A DNA stretch of 64,000 nucleotides from Tenebrio molitor (lineage: Eukaryota > Arthropoda > Insecta > Coleoptera > Tenebrionidae). Shown here one piece after another: positions 24,301-36,157 of this stretch. The stretch spans positions 620,001-684,000 of the forward strand of contig NC_091046.1 of the NCBI RefSeq assembly GCF_963966145.1, given 5' to 3'. A program made the position numbers and the translations under genes. The first letter of the stretch is position 1; every line of letters begins with the position of its first letter. Under the pieces are notes generated by a model. The model searched no databases, was not told where the DNA came from, and was given only the letters and a program-made list of their open reading frames with translations.

Positions 24301-27300
24301 ATTAAAAATAATTTCCCGTCTTAATCTCGCCCCGAGTACGAATCTACGAAGTCAGCCACGCTTTAATTAAACAATCGATAAATGGCTTAAGTCAGGTAGG
24401 GATGATAAATTTCTGACTCGGTTTAATTTTGCAAGTCACCGCCGGGCCGTTTCCCGACAGGATGAATTCCCGACGGCACTGAATTATCCTGGAGATGAAG
24501 GATAAAAACTTTCGCCGGATTTATTAGGCGACTTAGGATATTTAAATCCAAATTATTCTCCCGGAGAGTATACAGAGTGGCTGCGGGAATACGCTTCCAC
24601 CAAGCCATCTGTTGCGATATCCTAACGCTCCACCCGATCGTTTCTCGATATTTATATCTTCATCTTAAGAAAACTGCTCCCGATGCGACCCGCAAAAGAC
24701 GATCGATTCGAGATTTGGACGACTCGTCTGGGTTGTTTTTATGACCGGTGGTGGTGTGGACCGCCGCCACCGCACTTGCCGATGTTTAATTACGCAATGA
24801 TTTTCATTAATTTCGCTCGCTGCCGCCCGCCATTCGGCTTCATCTCACGTCACGTGCATAATATTTATTGTATAGGTCTCCCCAGTTACAATTAGCTTTT
24901 GTGTCGGCATCCGACATTGTCAACCCGGAATAACAATAATTCCTGTTACCGCACGACAGAAATGCACTGACGCGGTTTAATCGACAACGGCTGAAAGACG
25001 GAATTTGAATTAATCAGATGTAGGGTCGGCTAAAAGATAACACCGTGCACCTGAATTCAAACACTATTCTTCCTTACTAATTTTACTTCACCCCAACGGA
25101 ACTAAATTATTGATAATCACTTACAATTTCGTTCCAAACCACCCTCCCCAGTTACCTCCAATATCGTTAATTTTTGTGAATTATTTGCGCAGATTGAAAA
25201 AGAAGAAAGGCGGCTTCTTCACGTCGATCACTTCCTTGCAGAAGAACAGCGCCAAGTACAGCACGAAGCGGGAGCAGCTCGACGAGAAATCGACCGGCGC
25301 CCGCAACGACTACCTCCTGTGCCTGGCGGCGGCGAACGCCCACCAGAACCGCTACTTCGTCGTGGACCTGCAGCTTTGCATGACGACGATGGAGAGCGGC
25401 GTCTACGAGAAGATCGCCGAGTACATCTCGTTCATGGGTCGCACCGAACTGCTCACATGTTCGGCGATGCAGAACTCCTTCACCGTGATCAGAGACCAGG
25501 CCAAGCAGTTGAGCAGGGAGTACAACCTCCAGTGCTGCTATCTCTACTATCCGGTGTTGAAGCAGCACATCCAGTATCCGTTCGAGTCGTGCGACAACGA
25601 CCCCGTCGACACCATCACCGCCGAGCACGATTCGGCGGCGGCGACGCTCAGCAAGGAGGCGAGACGGTGGGCCACGAGGATAGCCAGGGAGAACAACATC
25701 ATCAGGGAGAGCGCTCGGAAGCTGCAGATTTACAGCGCGCTCAGAGAATCTGGACAAAGGGTGAGCAGCCGGAGTCTGAAACGCGTCGGAAGACAGGGTG
25801 AGATGGATGGGACGGCAATTTAGGCGGAAGGAGCGAGCTCTCTAGGGGAAACCGATACTGCAACACCTTTGGCTGTCGCTTAATTGCTCCCAATTATAAT
25901 TATAGAGCTCAAATGTTTCGTTTCGACGGAGTGTCGCACTTGGTGCGTTCCTAAATTGTAATTTTCTTATCGGGACTTGTAGGAGGAGGAGGCGGAATGA
26001 ACTTAACGTACCGTTACGTAAATAAAGTATTGTCGTAAAATTGGAAAAACAAAATCAAATCATCGATAAAATCGTAATGAGAATGACGCTTGCGAAAAAT
26101 TAGAAGCCTATTCAAACACTTTCTAGCCACTATCAGACAAACAATAATATTTGTTTTGATCCAAATAAAAATGTACCTATTCATGTACTCACTCTCAGAG
26201 TAGATACGCTCTTATTTACTCGTTGTCGGATATCATGTAACGATTACGCCCACCGAGATAACGTGATAAAATGTGCTCTGTTCCTGATTTAATGTTTTGC
26301 AATTTAATTTCCTTAATTAAACACGATTATACTCAAAAAAAAAAATCGTAACTCGTAAAAAAATAATTAAAAAAGGTCATCTGACGATTATTACATATTT
26401 ATGTTCAGCGGTGACATCAAAGAAATAAATACATTTTCGTTAGTTTGGCTTATAATAAAGCCAACGCGAGATCACGAGTGGGATAATTTATAAATAACGG
26501 AAATAACGTAGGACCAACACGACTCCCCTGTAAAACTCCCAACGGTTGTCGCACAGCTCTAATGCTCTAAGCTCTACGATGTAAAATTGCGAATCTAAAA
26601 AATCGAAATTACCCTGACTTCCAGTTTTATAGTTTGCGGACTACAACCCCTACAAAAGTTTTAAGACTTTCTGAAAACAACAACGAGAGAAATGAGAAAC
26701 AAAATCTACCGGCAGATTTATACAAAAAAAAAGAGTGTGTGCTTAAGACCGCACGACAGAAGTGAAAACTTCTATAATGCTCGTTACTCATTTTAAGTAA
26801 TATGTACCTACCTATTCTATAAAAAATCTATCATTAGGTATGGATGATAGTACTTGGAGGAATAAGGAGCAAGGCATAAATAATTAATATTATTTTCCGT
26901 TGACCGCTTGTTAGTTTCAATATTAATGAATTATTTTTTCTAAAATATAAGGCCAGTATACAGAAGCGAAATTAAATTTTTGTACTCATAGCCTTGAAAG
27001 CGACGCTTCCAACATCCAACGCTCACTCCGAAACGAGTGTTTTCCGATCGACTCGAATGTAAAAATTGCAAAAAACACTGGCCCTTTGAGGCATTCAAAA
27101 AAAAAATCGGTGTTGATAATAATAATATTTAGTTCATAAAATACTACTTCCCTGGATTTTCCTCTATTAAAAAATTAGGGAAATATTTATAATCGTTGAA
27201 AATTGTTCCTACAAAATTCAGAAATTATTGCAAACATTGAAATTTCAAGTGAAGCAATTGTTTCTAATAACCAAAGGTCACTGCCTACTTAGTTTTATGT

Positions 27301-30300
27301 TCATTTATGTTTAATGTATTAAAACAAAAAAATTTAATTTAATGTTCGTACAAAAAATATTGTACGAACCACTTGCGTGAAGACATCTTCCGCTCATTCG
27401 CGCATTAATTAAAGGCACTCGCTCCTTCGTCGCTCGCGCTTTAAAAAATGCGCTCATGCGGGAACATCGTCTTCCCGCACTTGGTTCGTAAATAACTATA
27501 ATCATAATCAAATGCGAGATTAACTGAACAAGTGAACAAATTGAACCAATCGAAGTTTCGGATTCATGGGTTAATCGCGCATTAAAATTTAATTCGAATT
27601 AAATATTTAATTCTCTTTTTATAAACTGGCCCTTAGTGTATTAATGAACCTCATTAATACACTATTTTTCATTAATCAACGATTTTTGCGATTTTTGACG
27701 TTTTGATGATATTTTGATGTGTAAACAACCTCGAACATGCATTGTTTGCGCTTACCAACACTGCAGCAGGTAGTGCAGCAGGGTTTTCTATATTTTATAG
27801 CTCCATAACTGCACAATTATGAATTTACTTTTTCAAAAGCCGACCTTTTTGGTTATAATAATTCGCATGTCATATTTTTCAAAGGTAACTAGGTTTTCTT
27901 AGCAACCGTGATTTTTACGTGAAATTGAATGTGAATGGAGTTGACGTCTTCTGACACTCTTTGCGGAACAGTGAATAGAAAGTGTTGAAACATTTTAAAA
28001 TGGCCTACCCTCAGGACAAAAAAAGGATGAAGCTATTTTATAAGGTCTCATCTTTATCGAAAAAAATGAAATTGGTTTTGATTTAGCTTTAATTTGAAAT
28101 TTTGTTACAAAAAAAAAAGTTTGCGGTCAACGAAAAATTTTTGTAATCAACTCGTTTGTTAATGGGCGATTAATAATCTCAACTATTAAAGGCACTCACT
28201 GGCTACACTCGTTCGTGCTTTAAACAGTTTCGATTATTAATCGCCGTCATTAACAAACTAGTTTATTAAATAACTATTAAATCCAATGCTGTTTTTAAAT
28301 AAACATCAAAAATCTGTATTTTTCAATAGAAACTGCAAATACGTCCGCGTTTAGAGGTACACTCTGGTAAAATTTGTGAGGTTAGGTTTGGATGTTTAAG
28401 TTTTATTTTCTTGACGATGATATTGAACACAACACAAGTTTTCATAGCAATATCCTGTATTATGATAATTTGTCCATTTTCCTCTTCACATTTTGCTACA
28501 CAAATTTTTCCAATAGATGAATTGTTGAAGCCATATAATTGAGAATTACGTATTAAATCCTACATTCATCTGTAAACTTACAATATTTGTCGTGTCTTTA
28601 TCGTTCATATTATATAAAACTATACAGGGTATTTCAAGAGTGATAATGAGCCTGACGGAATAATAAATTCAACCCCACAATACATTTTCAAAAAAAGCCG
28701 GACATTTTAATGACAGTAGCCAGCTTTTTTCGGAAATATAGTGTGGGTTGCATTTTAAATTACGTCAGGCTTGTTATCACTCGTGAAATATCCTGTATAT
28801 TTATACAGTTACTCCTGCAGCTCTGCACTGAGGTCAGTCAGGTCACAACACAACGTACAATGAAAATTTAAAATTGACAAGTGACGCACAGTTGATTGTT
28901 TTTGGATCGCTCTGCTAAAAACTCGACTCCCTTGATTTTAGCTTGCCGTGTCGTGCTGCGAACGATTTTCGCTGAGCTTCGAACGATTTTCCGATTTTAG
29001 CTTGTGCTGCGAACGATTTTACCATGTCGCATGAAACTAATTCACTGCCCGGGAATAAAATACATATATGTGGCGCGCCTAAAAAAGTTTTCACCTCAAA
29101 AAGCAGGGAATTATTATTGGTCAGTTGAATAGGCCGCCGTCGCTGACCAACGTGTCCTACCCTGACGAGGGTAATTGGGAGTGAACCGTTGTTGTTTGCT
29201 TTGAAATGGTATCCAGAACAAATTCAATTTCAATTTTCATCCGACACCGACACGTTTCATCCGTCATAATAGAATGTAAATGAGAATTTACCGAGTCTTA
29301 AATCACCCACAAAACGGTGCTAATGGATCAGACGATACCAAATTGCGCATCCAAGTTTCTAATAAAAACAGAAGTTAACAAAGTAATATCGCCATTTGTT
29401 TCAATTTGCTCAGGTGGACCCCAACGACCAAAACGGCCCCGACCTCGAGACGAAAATCGAAGAGATGAGGTTGTGCATCCGGAAGGCGGAGACGGCGAAA
29501 ACCAAGGCCGAGGCGCGGATAGAGGTCCTGCGCGAAGGCGGCGTGAACGTGGACGAGTGGCTGCAGGAGGCCGAGTCGCTGAACGTGCAGGACATCCAAC
29601 GGTCGGCCAGTTCATTATCGGTGAGTACTCACTTACGTTTCAACGAAACTCGTACTTCGAAATGTACACCTTGCAGGACCACCCGAGTTCGGACTCGTTC
29701 TACGACAGCGACTTCGCCGACGGTGAGACAACGACGACGCCCCAAGTCGACAAACAACAGGACAAGGACAGCGAGGGCAGCCAACAGGATCAATTCGAAA
29801 ATGCAGCAGAGGTCGACGGTGAGTGGGGTAGGCAACGAACTCGTTCTTACACACTGTGTCTGGCATGGTATCGTTGCACACAGTTACAGGCTAATGTCTG
29901 CAGCTGTAGATTTAGTAGATTTTTAGTTCGCCTTGCGATACATCAACACCGCGATGAATCTCGACAGAAGGACACAGTGTTAAGCTTGGAGTCATTATTT
30001 TTGGTACGCTCTTATTTTGGAATCATGTTGCTATGGGTAATTATTGTACGACCACAAATAATTTCAAATACGACGACTCGTTACCACATTCGTTCTGCCA
30101 TAAACTGCTTTTTTCAATCTTTCCGAGTCGGTTTTCTCCTGAATCTCGACATTTTAGCCATGCTCGAGCAAGAAAGACAACGCATCGAACAGTTGACTGC
30201 CGGTTGGGACGATCCCACTCAAGTCGACTGGGGTACCGAAGAACTAGCAGAAACGACAGAGACGGCCATCCAACGACAAGAATCCACCCCTTCCATCCCC

Positions 30301-31905
30301 CTGCTCAAATGCACAGCGCTCTACTCGTACACGGTAAAACATCGGCGATTTCTGTATAAGAAAACGGACGAGAACAGATTCCTCCTTTCAGGCGCAAAAT
30401 CCCGACGAGCTGACGATCGTCGAGAACGAACAGCTGGAGGTGGTGGGCGAAGGCGACGGCGACGGGTGGTTGAGGGCGCGGAACTACAAGGGAGAAGAGG
30501 GCTACGTACCGCACAATTATCTAGACGTGGAGCGCGAACAAACGGCGTCCACTCCGGGACTGGTCAACCAGATATCATTCTCGTCCGTGGACTACACCGT
30601 CGACAACGAAGAGGAGCCTCAGGTGCCGTCGGAAACGAATCAATCGCCGGAACAAGTTTCGGTGATATCAGTGGTAAGTATCGCCCGGCGCCTCCACCAT
30701 TTTCACAATTGTCCGAACCGCAGCAGGACCCGGTTCCCGAAACGCCCACCGTTTCGTACTGCTGCGCCCTCTACGACTACGACGGCGAAGGCGGAGAAGA
30801 GCTCACTTTCGAAGAGGGTCAGATCATCAAAGTTCTGAGCAAGTGCGCCCACAGCGTCGACGACGGCTGGTGGAAGGGCGAGTTGGAAGGTCGCGTCGGT
30901 AATTTCCCCTCACTGGTGGTGGAGGAGTGCGACGAATACGGCGAACCTCTGACGAACCAGTGGGACGAGACTCCGCCCCAGTCGGCACCGCCAGTCTTCA
31001 CCCCGCCTGACGTGCCCAACTTCTTGGTGGCGGCGGAAGTGAGTCTGTCAGATTGTCAGTTTCAGTAGAATTATATTTACCCCTAGGTGATCGTCACGCA
31101 GCCGACGCCATCCGTGGAACATCCGCAACAACCACCACCAGCGCATAAGCAGCCCGACTCACCGAGCGCATCAGAGGGAAACTTCTCCATGAAGCTGTCC
31201 CGGGACCAACACCAACAATACGGCAGTCAATTTCAGGGACAAGTTCCGAGTAAGTGCCGAACTCTTACGTAATTTTCGCATATTTTATTCCATTTTTCTC
31301 AACGTTTCATGCAGCGATCGACGTACCAACCGTCGAAGTCGTCGACGAGGTAGAAACCGTCGGCTTTTGTCGTCTTTGCGCAAAGTAAACGTCTTTTTTC
31401 TGTGCAGGATGACCAGAGGGGCCCAGCTTCCGCAACAAAATCGGACGATTTCGGCCTCGGCGTAGCTCAAATAGTGATCACGGCGGCGACTCCGATGATG
31501 GAAGAACCGGAACATCCGTTCCCGCCTCCCGAAGAGGCGCCCGTCAACCATCACGAGGAGATCGACACGACCACGGAGACCATCTTCGAGGAAGACGAGG
31601 AGGCGGCGGAACAGACGGAAGCGAGTGCGACAGCGACGGCGGCGGCGGAAGAGGCCGACGACAAGTCGACAACGGACGACGTCCCCGATTCGACGCCGTT
31701 CGTCGTCAGCAGCAGCACCGGCAGCGATGGCGAGACGACGGGACCGAGCACAGCCGAGAATTCGGTGAGTCACGTGGTGCAGCCGCCGCCCCCATTAGCT
31801 GACGCCGAGCCGAAGCAGGTGGTCGGCGGCAGGGCGAGCATCCCCGACGAACTGGAACCCCACCAGCTCGCCCGGCTGCAAGATCTCAAAGAGTCCAACG
31901 CCTAG
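18319..31905 (+). CDS. nwk: Nervous wreck: F-BAR and double SH3 adaptor
   Basis: Fourteen exons: 18319-18339, 18389-18532, 18590-18678, 23286-23430, 23484-23620, 25193-25760, 29414-29620, 29677-29818, 30158-30333, 30392-30673, 30724-31038, 31087-31249, 31315-31349, 31408-31905. They total 973 residues and every phase closes. The start MQPPPRKGNYAKFLKNLH and the end ESNA agree with fly Nwk as I recall it. The F-BAR domain covers residues about 8-300. A coiled coil (DLETKIEEMRLCIRKAE) follows, then SH3-1 at about 533-592 (ALYSYTAQNPDELTIVENEQ) and SH3-2 at about 649-710 (ALYDYDGEGGEELTFEEGQ). The tail is proline-rich and acidic. Nwk shapes endocytic membranes and tunes actin (WASp) and BMP receptor traffic at the neuromuscular junction. 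The introns of 4.6 kb and 3.65 kb are rich in repeats. Exon 13 is only 35 nt. Alternative acceptors are possible at exon 11 (30724 or 30727). Confidence 0.95.
19783..19885. repeat. Degenerate member of the GAG-core palindrome family
   Basis: Starts ATAGTTATTTATG, the shared end motif, followed by the stem AAAGCCC-GAGGAACGA-GGGCTTT and a second stem around CCATAATCGACAATTATG. It ends TAAATACAACGTTTTATT, like the other end of the family. The arms are less complete than in the other copies. It lies inside the large nwk intron. Confidence 0.5.
20318..20600 (+). mobile_element. Compound repeat, copy 1: GTTCGAC inverted-repeat unit plus palindrome
   Basis: A 150-bp unit runs from TTTTTTGTTCGACACTGTCA to GGGGCTCGTCGAACAAAAAA, so its ends are inverted copies. 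It is followed directly by a palindrome (about 20470-20600) with core GCGAGTGAAACGAGCG and end AACTCGTCAAATAAACTA. Near-identical compounds occur at about 20930-21232 and 49848-50130, and the unit alone lies inverted at 56335-56510. Confidence 0.8.
20930..21232 (+). mobile_element. Compound repeat, copy 2
   Basis: Same structure as the copy at 20318-20600: a GTTCGACACTGTCAG unit with inverted GTCGAAC end, then a palindrome with core CTCGTTTCACTCGAG and end CTCGTTAAATAAACTACTAT. The stem arms (for example GTGTAATTTGGGCTTTTTTT) differ from copy 1 but pair with the opposite arm in this copy. Confidence 0.8.
21382..21498. repeat. Palindrome with ACTCGT...ACTCGT core
   Basis: The outer stem GAGTTTTGTTG...GGCAA pairs with TTGCC...CAACAAAATTCTC. 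The inner stem GAAAAAATTACTCGT closes on CCTACGG. It lies inside the larger element in the nwk intron. Confidence 0.65.
21675..21998 (-). pseudogene. Fragment resembling the C-terminal tail of a retroelement protein
   Basis: An open frame of about 107 codons reads GLAFETLGPWCKEAIDF and RISLAIQRGNAASI. From memory, ETLG...EA and AIQRGNAAS are motifs seen near the C terminus of many reverse-transcriptase-bearing element ORFs in animals. No upstream domain is present and it ends in an AT-rich run, so it looks like a fragment. The family assignment is inference. Confidence 0.4.
27338..27495. repeat. Palindromic element, GAG-core family
   Basis: The arms CGAACCACTTGCGTGAAGAC and GTCTTCCCGCACTTGGTTCG pair around a core that reads GAGCGACGAAGGAGCGAG on the minus strand. 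The right end CGTAAATAACTATAAT is the family end motif. It lies within nwk intron 6. Confidence 0.7.
27636..27666. repeat. Small perfect hairpin
   Basis: TAGTGTATTAATGA is followed three bases later by its reverse complement TCATTAATACACTA. AT-rich, within the nwk intron, no known role. Confidence 0.6.
28136..28280. repeat. Palindromic element, GAG-core family
   Basis: The arms ACTCGTTTGTTAATGGGCGA and the reverse complement of TCGCCGTCATTAACAAACTA pair along about 45 bases. The centre CACTCACTGGCTACACTCGT and the right end TTAAATAACTATTAAA place it in the same family. Confidence 0.7.
28623..28797. mobile_element. Tc1/mariner-type MITE with arms of about 80 bp
   Basis: The ends TACAGGGTATTTCAAGAGTG and CACTCGTGAAATATCCTGTA are inverted copies, and the similarity continues for about 80 bases on each side. 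TA dinucleotides flank both ends (28621-28622 and 28798-28799), as expected for a Tc1/mariner insertion. No coding sequence. It lies in nwk intron 6. Confidence 0.75.
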
Positions 31906-33600
31906 ACCATGTTAGTTGTTTGTACGCTTCAAATAGTATAATGAATACGCATCCGCGGACGACGCATCAGGACTATCATGTGTGTTGTTGAATCGCGCGT
32001 ATATTTGTACCTAATTTGTTATTTGTTAGAACATATTAAAGATATTTTCACTTTAGACATGTAAGTAGGTTGTTAGTTTATCGGTTGAATTGGTTACAAT
32101 TGTTGATTGAACGATTGATTTTTCTATTTGTACGGCACCCGACTGAATTCGCGAACGACAATTGGGAGCGCGTCCTCGGACAAGACCGAGACACGCTCGA
32201 ACGTTCGCTCATTCACGTTTTCTTTTTTGGACCAAGAAAATTCAGTCGCCCCAAAAAATCGAATCAAATTTGTGGCCTCGTCCTAGGACACGCCGTCGCG
32301 CACTCGGTCGGGCAGCGTACACCCCACACGAAACGTCTAAAGTGTTTTCTGATCAATTCTCGAACGATATCTGACATCTGTGTTACGTTGCATCAACACT
32401 TCGAGACAATCCGTTCGATCTAATCAGCTTCATACTCCAATTTAAATCGAGAGGACGGTTTTTCCCCTGCCAAATCAAAACCGAGGCCTACACGCACACT
32501 AGTGCATGCCACGTAGACCGTGACGCGATCCGTCACCTTTGATAGATATGCTAGTGGGGCGAGAAAGCCGTTCCCGAAGAGGTGCCATTAAGATGACGCC
32601 AATACAATTGATTGCATGATATTTTGCTAACAAAGTTCCACTAAAGTCAATTCTGTTTTTGTATTTTGCAATAATGTCAAGATGTACTCGCATTATAATG
32701 TCGCACCAAGCGTAGTTTCATAGTTTCCTTGACTAGGGCGCTGGTAGGTTGGCTAGTTATCTAAGATTAAATGACTGATTTATATTTAAGTAAAATACTC
32801 TAATGACTTAAGTAAAATCACGCACTATTATTGTGGTGTGTGTGTTATGTGTATAGTGATTAAAGAAAAATCAAGCGTTGTTGCCTAATAAAAAATAAAC
32901 ATTTTAGATGTTTCTGTCGATGAGTTCTTAACCTGATAGGGAGGGATGAGTGGTTTTGTTTTCTAGTTTATGACAGATCGGCAGGATGCAATAACATAAA
33001 CCGCAGGTACCGATACCATTACTGCATTAGTGTTATACCTAAAATTATAAAAAAACTCTTCTCTTATGATTCATACTCAGTTTACAACATTTTTTATGTA
33101 TCATGCAATGTTCCATGATGTGTTAGCAATAAGACAGTGAATTTTAGTTTGTAAATAGTATTTATACGATAATAAATTCATCCAGATTTCGTGTGACAGT
33201 ATTATTTTAGTTTTTTCATTTTCGAGGACGAGATTTTTATGACATTACATTTTTTGGGTCGTTTTAACGTTGTCTGTGAATCCTTAACAATAACACTATG
33301 ATAACGATAGAAAATTTATTCCGCGGACAAGGTTAAAAAAAAGTTGGATTGTGTACAGTTAAGAGAATTTCAGGCTGTTTTACGCGATTGTATTGAATTC
33401 CCCGTCTTCTTTCAGCGGTGCCTTCTTATTATAAACTTCAATCTCTCACCTTGTAGATATTATGACTATAATTCTAACTATTTGTGAGACTTGGTTTCAG
33501 ATATGATCGATTCATTAACCCGTTCTATGTAAACATGAAATATTATGAAATACAGAATTTATGTAGCTGAAACTGTGTTTTACTCGAACGAAAAAAATTA
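31906..33600 (+). other. 3' UTR of nwk and downstream AT-rich DNA
   Basis: The first clear AATAAA is at 32887-32892, about 1 kb after the stop, which would give a long 3' UTR. No coding frame in this stretch resembles a family. Confidence 0.5.
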
Positions 33601-33769
33601 AACAGTATACAGGGTGTCTAAAAATTTGCGAAATCCGAATTCAGAGCGTGGTAGGGAAGGACCCAGTGGAGCTCGAAAAATACTTAGAAAAAAAATTCGC
33701 TCTTCCTGAAGAAGATATAAGCACTTTAATTACTATAACAACGGCTAACTGCTGCGCCCCTGTGACCTA

Positions 33770-34089
33770 CAGTGTGAACATAAAGTTTGGAACAAAATTC
33801 ATAATAGCGTAATGTGATGCTTTTTAGAAAATCGCTCGAACACGTCGATTTTATTTTGAAAAATGCTATCCTGTGACATGCAACTTGTTTAAATGACGTC
33901 ATTGGTTTTTGCGGAATGACGACATTACCAATTTTTTTAAATGACAACCCCCACTTTTTTCTTCTCTTTCTGATAGGCCTTTCTGGCATTTGGCATTTTT
34001 CAAAATAAAATCGACCTGTCTGAGCGATTTTCCAAAAAGCATCACATAACGCTATTATGAATTTTGTTCCAAACTTTATGTTCACACTG
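33770..34089. mobile_element. 320-bp MITE with arms of about 97 bp and TA target duplication
   Basis: CAGTGTGAACATAAAGTTTG at the left and its reverse complement at the right begin arms that match over about 97 bases with few differences. TA at 33768-33769 and TA at 34090-34091 flank it. The paralogous sequence near 48,690 lacks the insert and has a single TA there. The CAGTG ends and TA duplication fit Tc1/mariner. Confidence 0.85.
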
Positions 34090-34332
34090 TATAATGATAA
34101 TGGTGGAAGAGAATCGTATGGTTGATATTAAATGAAAACTATTTTAATAATAAATATTTATATTATAATAGTATAAAGAACGGTAATGACAATGTACCGA
34201 TCGAAGACAATTGTTTGGAGGAGGAGCGCAGCGACGACTCCAAATATTGTCTGACCCTAATGAATCGCCCAGCCATAAAATTAGTGTATTAATCCGTAAA
34301 CATAGTCATGAAGTAATCAGAGTAATCAGTAA

Positions 34333-34581
34333 TCAATAATCATTATTCAAAGTGACCGCCGTTATTGTCAATACAATAATGAAGGCGATGAAGAAATGAT
34401 TCTTCCAGATTTCCAACATACCTCTGTTATTGCGAATTGTTGTGGCAGGATTTTCCACCCGTTCTCTTAAAACTTCAATTGTATCAATTGGGATCGAATA
34501 TACCAAGTCCTTCATGTACTCCCACAAGAAGTTGCACGGAAATTCTCTGGGCTCGAGGAACACTCGCGCACGCTTCACCAT
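34333..34581 (-). pseudogene. Mariner-like transposase C-terminal fragment (frameshifted)
   Basis: The minus strand reads FLWEYMKDLVYSIPIDTIEV and onward. Another frame of the same stretch reads HYCIDNNGGHFE and a stop. FLWGxxKxxVY and the closing GGHFE are hallmarks of mariner/IS630 transposases. The change of frame and the lack of an N-terminal part show it is dead. Confidence 0.65.
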
Positions 34582-34947
34582 ACACTACACAAGTATCTAT
34601 GTATTCACTATTCGAAAATAAAATCGCCATTTTCACAAAATTTTAGCTTAAATCACAGAATCAACACGTAAACACCTGCCTTGTGGAGTCGGACAAAACT
34701 AACTAAAAATTTAATTCACTCTACATCGGCCGCAAAGCGAAAAAACTTTATTCTAAAAACAAGTGTTGCGCTGATTTTACAAAAACGATTACATCACGGT
34801 CATTGTCATTGAGTGAAATAACAAGAAAATAGACACCTCGTTAATTTATGGGGGGAGGGGGAGCTAAAATACTAAAATGAAAATTAGATTTCGAAAAAAT
34901 GGTACATAACAATTTTGCTGTTCTTAACGAGATCTGTCACCGGTTAA

Positions 34948-35093
34948 TAGTATATTATGCAACAAGTTTTATAAATGACACTTTATAGACACGAGTTTTA
35001 TGTTAGGCACGAGCGAAGCGAGCGTTTAATAAACGAGTATCTAGAGAAGTTTATAAAATGTTAAAATGTGTTGCATACTATACTTTTTCTACG
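34948..35093. repeat. Palindromic element, GAG-core family, reverse orientation
   Basis: Left end TAATAGTATATTATGCAACA, core GGCACGAGCGAAGCGAGCG, and a right arm with GTTGCATACTATAC. The outer arms pair (ATGCAACAAGTTTTATAA against TTATAAAATG...GTTGCAT). It abuts the truncated mariner element. The following DNA up to about 36,100 holds no recognised feature. Confidence 0.65.
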
Positions 35094-36157
35094 ACCAAAT
35101 AAACAAATGAAACAAGCAACTATTTTATCAAACGTTAATTTAAACATACAAACTAAATTCATCGAAATATTATAAGCTCGCTCGTAGTGATACCGTGATT
35201 TCTCAGGCAACAAATTGTTGGTGGCTTCTGCTGCCGCTTGGGTTAGGTACTTCAGGAGGGGTACCAATGAAATTTTCCTCTTCATTATCAGTTTCTATCA
35301 GGTCAATATTTGAAAAATAGAATGAATTATTTCACTGCAACGACGTTTTCTTTTACGCCGGATGCGAAACTGATAAACGTCAAAATACCAACTTGATCTA
35401 GGGTTAAATATATCAAAAAAATTCAAACCATGTTTAAAGAAACGAGCGTGTTTAATATACCGAAAACGGCCGAATGAACATCAAGTTGTGACTAATGAAT
35501 AATCGTATTTAAAGTGACGTTTTATACACTATTTGTCAGTGCAAAATGTGACACTTTAGAGAAGGGAGTAGAAAAAATTAATTAATTAATCGCCTATTCA
35601 ACGCCAACTTCGACGCCAAATTTAAAAAAACACCCGTTATAAGTTATTATGTATATGGAGATATGGGGTGATTTTTAAAATTAAATAGAACGTAAAAAAA
35701 TCACTCAGTATACTGACAAGAAAAAAACGAAAGTAAAAAAACATCGTAGGCACATGAGAGGGCTAATTTCTGCATCGATGGGGGCTAACGAATAAACAAT
35801 TTGAAAATATCTGGAATCTGTTCGTTAATTTCCCGGATCTAAACCACCCGTCCACCTTACTCCTTTGCCAGGATAGCTCAAGATCCCTCTCTATTTCTGT
35901 CGCCGCCCCACCGTGCCGCTAATAGACCCACCCTCGACACCCCACGAGCGAAAACGTGTGCCACATTAACTTTCCTATTGATTTAACAATGATTAGATAC
36001 CCACCGATTCGTAAAGATTTGCGTTGGCTAATCGTTGGCATGGATACTCAAGTCCTCTCGAGCGTGACCACACACACCTGCTCAGAGATCTTCCCCTTAG
36101 TATCAGTGAATCACCGCCGCCGAAAATATACGCGACATAAATGTTAAGGTCCGGACT

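Larger units (their letters stand above)
33601..34945 (-). mobile_element. Decayed mariner-like element, copy 1
   Basis: Similar to the element at 48427-49470 from about 33735 (ACAACGGCTAACTGCTGCGC) to about 34945. A 320-bp MITE has inserted at 33770-34089, and the right end is replaced by a palindrome from about 34948. The minus strand holds the transposase tail. The left limit is uncertain. Confidence 0.6.

Noticed and set aside
28930..29025. GCTGCGAACGATTTT repeated about three times
   Set aside because: A short irregular tandem repeat with no clear unit or function; too small to call a satellite.
29317..31068. A 583-codon open frame across several nwk exons
   Set aside because: It runs through introns with clear GT/AG sites and leaves the true frame in exon 10. 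The spliced model explains the F-BAR/SH3 text better.
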